A DNA stretch of 10,803 bases from Bacteroidales bacterium UBA1458. Lineage in GTDB: Bacteria > Bacteroidota > Bacteroidia > Bacteroidales > VadinHA17. The notes below the pieces were generated by a model. The model saw nothing but the letters and a program-made list of their open reading frames with translations, was not told where the DNA came from and did not search any database. Shown in pieces: positions 5,876 through 10,803 of this stretch. The stretch is from the NCBI GenBank assembly GCA_002325785.1, contig DCSU01000164.1, positions 1 through 10,803 of the forward strand, given 5' to 3'. Position 1 is the stretch's first letter, and every line of letters begins with the position of its first letter. A program made the position numbers and the translations under genes.

Positions 5876-8800
5876 ATGAAGGATGAAATAAAAAAGGTTC
5901 TGCTGCTTGGCTCCGGCGCCCTGAAGATAGGCGAGGCAGGCGAATTTGACTACTCCGGATCACAGGCACTGAAGGCTCTCCGCGAAGAAGGGATATTCAC
6001 GGTACTTATCAATCCGAATATTGCCACCGTACAGACCTCCGAGAAGATTGCCGACAAGATATACTTCCTTCCTGTCACCCCGAAATTTGTGGAACGTGTT
6101 ATTGAACGCGAGAAGCCTGATGGTATATTGCTTTCGTTTGGAGGGCAGACGGCTCTCAACTGCGGCACGGCTCTTTTCCGTGACGGAGTCTTTGAAAAGC
6201 ACGGGGTGAAGGTGCTTGGCACCCCCGTGGAGGCTATCATGAACACCGAAGACCGTGAGTTGTTTGTCAGGAAGCTTGATGAGATAAGCGTCAAGACCCC
6301 ACGGAGCATGGCCGTAACGACTGTGGATGACGCCCTGAAGGCCTCTGAGAAACTGGGTTTCCCTATCATTATCCGTGCAGCATATACCCTCGGCGGACAG
6401 GGCAGCGGGTTCTGTTCTGACACCGAAGAGCTCAAAGCCCTCGCGGCCCGCGCCTTTTCCTATTCTGGTCAGATACTCGTGGAAGAGTCTCTGAAAGGCT
6501 GGAAAGAGGTTGAATATGAGGTGGTTCGCGACCGGTTCGACAACTGCATTACAGTGTGCAACATGGAGAACTTTGATCCGCTGGGAATACACACCGGCGA
6601 GAGCATAGTTGTGGCTCCCTCCCAGACTCTTACTAACAGCGAGTATCACAAGCTCAGGGAGCTGTCGATAAAGATCATTCGCCACGTGGGTATCATAGGC
6701 GAATGTAATGTCCAGTATGCCCTCGATCCCAATTCAGAGGACTACCGTGTCATTGAGGTGAATGCCCGTCTCTCCCGTTCCAGCGCCCTTGCGTCAAAGG
6801 CGACAGGCTACCCGCTCGCCTTTATCGCAGCCAAGCTGGCCCTGGGATATGGCCTCCACCAGCTGAAGAACTCTGTCACAAAGACTACCACCGCATGCTT
6901 TGAACCTGCGCTGGACTACATAGTATGCAAGATACCGCGCTGGGACCTGAACAAGTTCCAGGGTGTTGCCCATGAGATTGGCAGCAGCATGAAGAGTGTG
7001 GGTGAGATCATGGCCATCGGTCGTACCTTCGAGGAGGCCATTCAGAAGGGTCTCCGAATGATAGGGCAGGGCATGCACGGTTTCGTCAGTAACCGCAATC
7101 TCAGCTTCAGTGACATCGAGAAGGAGCTCTCAGAACCAACTGACATGCGGATCTTTTCCATCGCCGAAGCACTGGAGAATGGAGTGGATATTGACCGGAT
7201 ACATGAACTCACGCGGATAGACCGCTGGTTTTTGTACAAGCTCAAGAACATAGACAACATCAAAAAACAGCTTGAGGCCTGTGATACTCTGGAGAGTCTC
7301 TCTGACAGGGAGCTACTTCATGCCAAGATTAACGGGTTCAGCGATTTCCAGATTGCACGGCACGTTCTCAAGCCTGACAGTCGTGCCAGCAATGATGCCA
7401 TGCTGAGAGTCCGCCTTCATCGCAAGAGCAGGGGCATTGTGCCTTATGTCAAGCAAATTGACACCCTTGCCGCCGAGTACCCTGCCGTGACCAACTATCT
7501 CTATATGACCTACAGCGGGATGGAGCACGACATATGGTACGAGAACGACAAGCGTTCAGTGATAGTGCTGGGCTCCGGCGCCTACCGAATTGGCTCCAGC
7601 GTGGAATTCGACTGGTGTTCGGTCAATGCTATAAATACCATCAGGCGAGAGGGATTGCGCGGGGTGATGATAAATTACAATCCCGAGACTGTCAGCACCG
7701 ACTATGACATGTGTGACAGGCTGTACTTCGATGAGCTCTCATTTGAGCGTGTGATGGATATCATTGACCTCGAGACACCGCGCGGAGTAATACTTTCGAT
7801 GGGCGGACAGATACCCAATAACCTGGCGATGAGATTGCACAGACAGGGAGTGCCTATTATGGGGACGCCTCCGGAGTCGATCGACAGGGCTGAGGACAGG
7901 CATAAGTTCTCCTCTATGTGCGACATGCTTGGTGTTGACCAGCCGCGCTGGAGGGAGCTACTAAGCTTTGAGGAGATTGACAGGTTCATTGAAGACATAG
8001 GGTTCCCGGTGCTTATCCGTCCCTCCTATGTGCTATCGGGGGCGGCGATGAATGTGGTCTCCAACCGCAGCGAGCTGGTTCATTTCCTGGAGCTGGCCGC
8101 CAGCATCTCGAAGGAACACCCGGTGGTAGTGTCGGAATTCATTGAGTATGCCAAGGAGATAGAGATTGACGCTGTGGCCTTCTCGGGGGAGATAGTGGCA
8201 TATGCCATCAGTGAACATGTGGAGTATGCCGGGGTTCACTCAGGCGATGCAACCATTGTCTTTCCACCGCAGAAAATCTACTTTGAGACGGTTCGCCGGA
8301 TAAAGCGTATTACCCGCGAAATAGCCCGTGAGCTTAATATCTCCGGACCTTTTAACATACAGTTTCTTGCCCGAGATAACGACATCAAGGTCATTGAGTG
8401 CAACCTTCGAGCCAGCCGGAGCATGCCCTTCGTCTCGAAGGTGCTTAAGACCAACCTGATTGAGCTGGCGACTAAGGTGATGCTGGGTGTACACTGGGAG
8501 AAGCCACACAAGTCGGTCTTTGACCTCGACTATGTAGGTGTCAAGGCGTCGCAGTTCAGTTTCTCGCGACTGGCAAAGGCTGACCCGGTACTGGGAGTGG
8601 ATATGGCTTCGACCGGTGAGGTGGGATGTATCGGCGACAGTTTTTTTGAGGCGTTGTTGAAGGCGATGTATTCTGTCGGTTACCGGATGCCTGAGAAGGC
8701 TGTTCTGATATCATCAGGCCCCGCCAAGGCCAAGGCCGATCTGCTGGAGGCGACGCGGTTGTTGCAGCGGCGAGGGTTAAAGCTGTATGCCACCCGTGGC

Positions 8801-9094
8801 ACGCAGCAGTTCCTGGCTAATGCCGGGGTGGAGGCGGAGGTGGCCCACTGGCCAGACGAGCAGGCGACGCCCAACACTGTGGAGCTCATAAAGAAGAGAG
8901 TGGTAGATCTTGTCATCAACATCCCAAAGGACCTGTCGGCCACGGAACTGAACAACGACTACCAGATACGGCGCAGCGCGGTCGATTACAACATACCGCT
9001 CATCACCAACGCGCGGCTGGCATCTGCATTCATCCATGCCTTCTGCAGCGTGCCGGAGAGTGAGATGGAGATTAAGGCATGGGATGAGTATTGA
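5876..9094 (+). CDS. carB: Carbamoyl-phosphate synthase, large (synthetase) subunit, eukaryote-like type
   Basis: CarB makes carbamoyl phosphate from bicarbonate, two ATP and ammonia channelled from the glutaminase subunit CarA, supplying arginine and pyrimidine synthesis. Its 1072 residues are essentially full length. Domains in order: carboxyphosphate ATP-grasp (about 1-400) with signatures FPIIIRAAYTLGGQG (162-176) and VIEVNARL (292-299); oligomerisation (about 400-555); carbamoyl-phosphate ATP-grasp (about 560-935) with FPVLIRPSYVLSGAA (710-724) and VIECNLRAS (839-847); and an MGS-like allosteric domain (about 940-1060). Motifs such as GSGALKIGEAGEFDYSG (12-28) and GSGAYRIGSSVEFDW (566-580) resemble eukaryotic CAD/CPS I more than the E. 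coli enzyme. I chose 5876 over an in-frame ATG at 5822 because it gives the normal N-terminus and keeps the leader palindrome non-coding. carA is not adjacent on either side, which is unusual. Proximity to argR-argG-argH suggests, but does not prove, an arginine-dedicated enzyme. Confidence 0.97.
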   Translation: MKDEIKKVLLLGSGALKIGEAGEFDYSGSQALKALREEGIFTVLINPNIATVQTSEKIADKIYFLPVTPKFVERVIEREKPDGILLSFGGQTALNCGTALFRDGVFEKHGVKVLGTPVEAIMNTEDRELFVRKLDEISVKTPRSMAVTTVDDALKASEKLGFPIIIRAAYTLGGQGSGFCSDTEELKALAARAFSYSGQILVEESLKGWKEVEYEVVRDRFDNCITVCNMENFDPLGIHTGESIVVAPSQTLTNSEYHKLRELSIKIIRHVGIIGECNVQYALDPNSEDYRVIEVNARLSRSSALASKATGYPLAFIAAKLALGYGLHQLKNSVTKTTTACFEPALDYIVCKIPRWDLNKFQGVAHEIGSSMKSVGEIMAIGRTFEEAIQKGLRMIGQGMHGFVSNRNLSFSDIEKELSEPTDMRIFSIAEALENGVDIDRIHELTRIDRWFLYKLKNIDNIKKQLEACDTLESLSDRELLHAKINGFSDFQIARHVLKPDSRASNDAMLRVRLHRKSRGIVPYVKQIDTLAAEYPAVTNYLYMTYSGMEHDIWYENDKRSVIVLGSGAYRIGSSVEFDWCSVNAINTIRREGLRGVMINYNPETVSTDYDMCDRLYFDELSFERVMDIIDLETPRGVILSMGGQIPNNLAMRLHRQGVPIMGTPPESIDRAEDRHKFSSMCDMLGVDQPRWRELLSFEEIDRFIEDIGFPVLIRPSYVLSGAAMNVVSNRSELVHFLELAASISKEHPVVVSEFIEYAKEIEIDAVAFSGEIVAYAISEHVEYAGVHSGDATIVFPPQKIYFETVRRIKRITREIARELNISGPFNIQFLARDNDIKVIECNLRASRSMPFVSKVLKTNLIELATKVMLGVHWEKPHKSVFDLDYVGVKASQFSFSRLAKADPVLGVDMASTGEVGCIGDSFFEALLKAMYSVGYRMPEKAVLISSGPAKAKADLLEATRLLQRRGLKLYATRGTQQFLANAGVEAEVAHWPDEQATPNTVELIKKRVVDLVINIPKDLSATELNNDYQIRRSAVDYNIPLITNARLASAFIHAFCSVPESEMEIKAWDEY

Positions 9095-9104
9095 TCAGAC
9101 AATA

Positions 9105-9125
9105 GGCAGTAGGCAGTAGGCAGTA
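9105..9125. repeat. Three 7-bp tandem units (GGCAGTA)
   Basis: Three exact head-to-tail copies of GGCAGTA start 10 bp after the carB stop codon, with a partial copy on the left flank (CAATA). The next array, with another unit but the same period, starts five bases later at 9131. Confidence 0.9.
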
Positions 9126-9130
9126 GTGAA

Positions 9131-9151
9131 GGTTAAGGGTTAAGGGTTAAA
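9131..9151. repeat. Three 7-bp tandem units (GGTTAAG)
   Basis: GGTTAAG, GGTTAAG and GGTTAAA lie in tandem in the carB-GNAT gap. The period equals that of the preceding array although the unit is different. Confidence 0.9.
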
Positions 9152-9199
9152 GTATTGGCCAGACAGTTTGGGAATAATTATGAATTCACAATTTATTGT

Positions 9200-9254
9200 C
9201 AGATTCTTCTGACCTTCTGACTTCAGACCTTTTGATCTTTGGACTTTCGACTTT
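9200..9254. repeat. Degenerate 7-8 bp array (CTGACCTT/GACTTT family)
   Basis: From about 9209 the sequence breaks into units CTGACCTT, CTGACTT, CAGACCTT, TTGATCTT, TGGACTTT and CGACTTT, a 7-8 bp period with strong drift. The last units are GACTTT at 9242 and 9249, the same core as the array at 52-91. The array ends 11 bases before the GNAT start codon and therefore forms most of that gene's leader. Confidence 0.75.
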
Positions 9255-9265
9255 AAATAAGACAA

Positions 9266-9712
9266 ATGATAACAATTAGAAAAGCTGCCCCCGAGGATGC
9301 CGGGGCAATAATAAGGTTCCAGCAGGCGATGGCTATGGAGACGGAAGGGCTTGAACTGAAAAGCGAAGTGATAACCGGAGGTGTCATGGCTGTTTTTCAC
9401 GACAATAAGAAAGGAGAGTACTATGTGGCTGAGGAGAACGGGGCCATTGTGGCCTCGCTGATGATCACGTACGAGTGGAGCGACTGGCGTAACGCCAATA
9501 TCTGGTGGTTTCAGTCGGTCTATGTGATACCTGAATACCGTCGCAAAGGAGTATTCAGGATGATGTATGCCCATGTAAAGAAAGAAGGTATTGCCCAGGG
9601 TATCGCCGGGTTGCGCCTCTACGTGGAGTCGGAGAACCTCCGTGCACAGAAGACCTACGAGGCTATGGGGATGAACGGGGCACACTACCGGACGTTTGAG
9701 TGGATGGCGTAA
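9266..9712 (+). CDS. GNAT-family N-acetyltransferase, substrate unknown
   Basis: The 148-residue protein has a single GNAT fold, which transfers an acetyl group from acetyl-CoA to an amine in the cytoplasm. The N-terminus TIRKAAPEDAGAI (3-15) is the typical first strand and helix. Motif A, with the acetyl-CoA pyrophosphate loop, is SVYVIPEYRRKGVF (84-97). Motif B is ESENLRAQKTYEAMGM (121-136). The usual Q/R-x-x-G-x-G/A ends in Phe97 here rather than Gly/Ala. From memory, GVF is common in this widespread small-GNAT subfamily that also has the EWSDWRN segment (70-76), so it need not mean loss of activity. The start codon follows a repeat array by 11 bp and has no clear Shine-Dalgarno. Although near carB, it lacks specific resemblance to N-acetylglutamate synthase, and I do not assign an arginine role. 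Confidence 0.88.
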   Translation: MITIRKAAPEDAGAIIRFQQAMAMETEGLELKSEVITGGVMAVFHDNKKGEYYVAEENGAIVASLMITYEWSDWRNANIWWFQSVYVIPEYRRKGVFRMMYAHVKKEGIAQGIAGLRLYVESENLRAQKTYEAMGMNGAHYRTFEWMA

Positions 9713-9750
9713 CAGCCAGTCGGCAGCCGTTGCATTTATTTGATTTTATG

Positions 9751-9793
9751 GACTTTAAAGATTGTGTACTGAAGAGTGAGGACTGTGAACTGA
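9751..9793. repeat. GACTTT core plus four degenerate 7-bp units
   Basis: A single GACTTT at 9751-9756 is followed by heptads GTACTGA (9766-9772), AGAGTGA, GGACTGT and GAACTGA (9787-9793). The copies are diverged, but the period holds. The array fills part of the 115-bp gap between the GNAT and glycosyltransferase genes; the rest of that gap shows no promoter or hairpin that I can support. Confidence 0.55.
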
Positions 9794-9827
9794 GGAACAT
9801 GACTGACATTACGATTATAAGATAAAG

Positions 9828-10803
9828 ATGTACTGGCTGATTTTACCGGTGGCTTTGTATTCAATTGGGATATTCATCTTATGGGTGGTTTTACGGCGTG
9901 TACGCTATGACTCCCTGTCAACTGCCACACCCCAGCCCCGGGTTACCGTTGTGGTGGCAGCCCGGAACGAGGAGAGAATTATCACCCCACTGCTGAAAAG
10001 CCTGTCGCAGCAGGATTACCCCGCGGACCTTCTGGAAATTATAATAGTAAATGACAACTCCACCGACAGGACACCCATCGTTGTAAGTGAGTTCATAGAA
10101 ACCCTGAAGAGACAGAGCGCCGTGAATTTGCGACTGATTTTCAACCCGTTCCCGGGGAAGAAGCGGGCAATAAGATACGGTGTTGAGAAGGCGTCGGGAG
10201 ATCTGATACTGACTACTGACGCCGACTGTATTGTCGGGCCGGGGTGGGTCAGCGCTCACGCGGCGGAGTACGGCTCCGGAGTTGAGAACGCTCAAGCCGG
10301 CGATGGCAGGGCGGGGAGCGCTGACATGATCCTGGCGGAGGTTTACCATGGACCCGGGAAGGGTTTTACCTCACGTTTTGGCATGTTTGAGTTCTCAGCG
10401 CTGCAGGCGATCACCGAGGCAGCGGTTATTGCAGGGCATCCGGTTATGTGCAATGCGGCGAACATGTCGTTCCGGAGGGATGTCTACCTCAGTCATGCCG
10501 GGGAACTGCGCGAGGGGCTGCCCTCGGGTGATGATATCTTCCTGATGCATGCCATCAAGCGTGCCGGGGGCACGATCGGGTATGCAGGCAGCAGTGCGGC
10601 GGCGGTGGAGACCGCTACCGCGATCACGGCTGCGGCCCTCTTGCGCCAGCGTGCCCGCTGGGCATCCAAAACATACTGGTACAGTGACGCTGCCACCCTC
10701 ACCCTCGCCGCAGCCACGGCGGCGTGCAACGCCGCCGTCACCGCCGCCGCAGTGGCCTCAATCATATCTGTTTCACACCTCCCGATCCTGACAGCCATGT
10801 ACG
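9828..10803 (+). CDS. Membrane-associated family-2 glycosyltransferase, 3' end outside window
   Basis: This open frame runs 325 codons to the window edge without a stop, so the C-terminus is missing. It opens with a membrane segment (about residues 3-22) and then a GT2 catalytic domain. Visible landmarks are VTVVVAARNEE (39-49), VNDNSTDRT (74-82) for nucleotide-sugar binding, TTDADC (129-134) holding the metal-binding DxD, SGDD (233-236) with the likely catalytic acid, and RQRARW (273-278), the Q/R-x-x-R-W acceptor-site motif of processive-type enzymes. More membrane helices probably start near 290. The family transfers sugars from nucleotide donors to lipid or polysaccharide acceptors at the cytoplasmic face; donor and product are unknown. 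Residues 251-310 are 40% alanine and the DNA there is very G/C-rich, unlike the rest of the gene. The start at 9828 opens directly on the membrane segment. Confidence 0.9.
   Translation, partial: MYWLILPVALYSIGIFILWVVLRRVRYDSLSTATPQPRVTVVVAARNEERIITPLLKSLSQQDYPADLLEIIIVNDNSTDRTPIVVSEFIETLKRQSAVNLRLIFNPFPGKKRAIRYGVEKASGDLILTTDADCIVGPGWVSAHAAEYGSGVENAQAGDGRAGSADMILAEVYHGPGKGFTSRFGMFEFSALQAITEAAVIAGHPVMCNAANMSFRRDVYLSHAGELREGLPSGDDIFLMHAIKRAGGTIGYAGSSAAAVETATAITAAALLRQRARWASKTYWYSDAATLTLAAATAACNAAVTAAAVASIISVSHLPILTAMY

Noticed and set aside
5950..6685. Two long minus-strand open frames (161 and 241 codons) opposite carB
   Set aside because: They lie entirely within the strongly conserved carB coding sequence, show no recognisable domain, and are the frame shadows expected in a G/C-balanced gene.
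9131..9151. GGTTAAG repeats as a telomere-like or replication element
   Set aside because: There are only three copies, inside an ordinary chromosomal gap, next to other heptamer arrays with unrelated units.
9181..9188. Palindrome TGAATTCA as an ARG box upstream of the GNAT gene
   Set aside because: It lacks the 4-bp A/T spacer between half-sites, and the best 14-mer alignment matches only about 7 of 10 core bases with no partner box at 21 bp.
9100..9254. CRISPR array
   Set aside because: The repeats are 7-8 bp with no spacers, and no cas genes are nearby.
9140..9685. 181-codon minus-strand open frame opposite the GNAT gene
   Set aside because: It overlaps the well-supported GNAT gene and runs into the heptamer arrays, where its translation becomes low-complexity (for example KVQRSKGLKSEGQK).
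9266..9712. GNAT gene as argA (N-acetylglutamate synthase)
   Set aside because: Location near carB is the only support. The sequence resembles a widespread small-GNAT subfamily of unknown substrate.
9918..10349. 143-codon minus-strand open frame
   Set aside because: It is antisense to the glycosyltransferase, whose DxD and nucleotide-binding motifs clearly mark the plus strand as coding.

Overview
The window looks like a chromosomal segment from a member of the Bacteroidota, most likely Bacteroidales. This rests on protein sequence style (CarB, ArgG/ArgH and glycosyltransferase variants), weak or absent Shine-Dalgarno sequences, and a TAnnTTTG-type -7 promoter element before argR. The taxonomic call is an inference from family resemblance, not from a search. 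Eight protein-coding genes are supported. No RNA genes, insertion sequences or CRISPR arrays were seen.

Layout. Positions 1-3214 hold an arginine-biosynthesis block read on the minus strand: argR (regulator), then argG (argininosuccinate synthase), then argH (argininosuccinate lyase), with argG and argH overlapping by 17 bp. argR is preceded by a double ARG-box operator with the classical 3-bp gap, lying over its probable promoter. Further ARG-like palindromes lie between argR and argG. Upstream is a minus-strand pair of exported-protein genes (3358-5600). They share a closely related N-terminal PEGA-like module but have unrelated C-terminal halves, and the pair ends at a clear intrinsic terminator (3292-3331). 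From 5876 the plus strand carries carB (carbamoyl-phosphate synthase large subunit, with eukaryote-like motifs), a GNAT acetyltransferase, and a membrane-associated family-2 glycosyltransferase that runs off the right edge.

How the genes fit. CarB makes carbamoyl phosphate, which with ornithine gives citrulline. ArgG and ArgH then convert citrulline to arginine, and ArgR senses arginine. The window therefore carries both ends of the carbamoyl-phosphate-to-arginine route plus its regulator, although carA, argF and the ornithine-forming genes are not present. The exported pair, the GNAT enzyme and the glycosyltransferase have no obvious tie to arginine.

The most unusual feature is in the gaps. 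The 3' flanks of argH, carB and the GNAT gene are filled with short degenerate tandem repeats that keep a period of about 7-9 bp while the unit sequence changes from array to array. One array forms the last codons of argH. No gene-free stretch exceeds 300 bases; the longest is the 275-bp divergent region 5601-5875.
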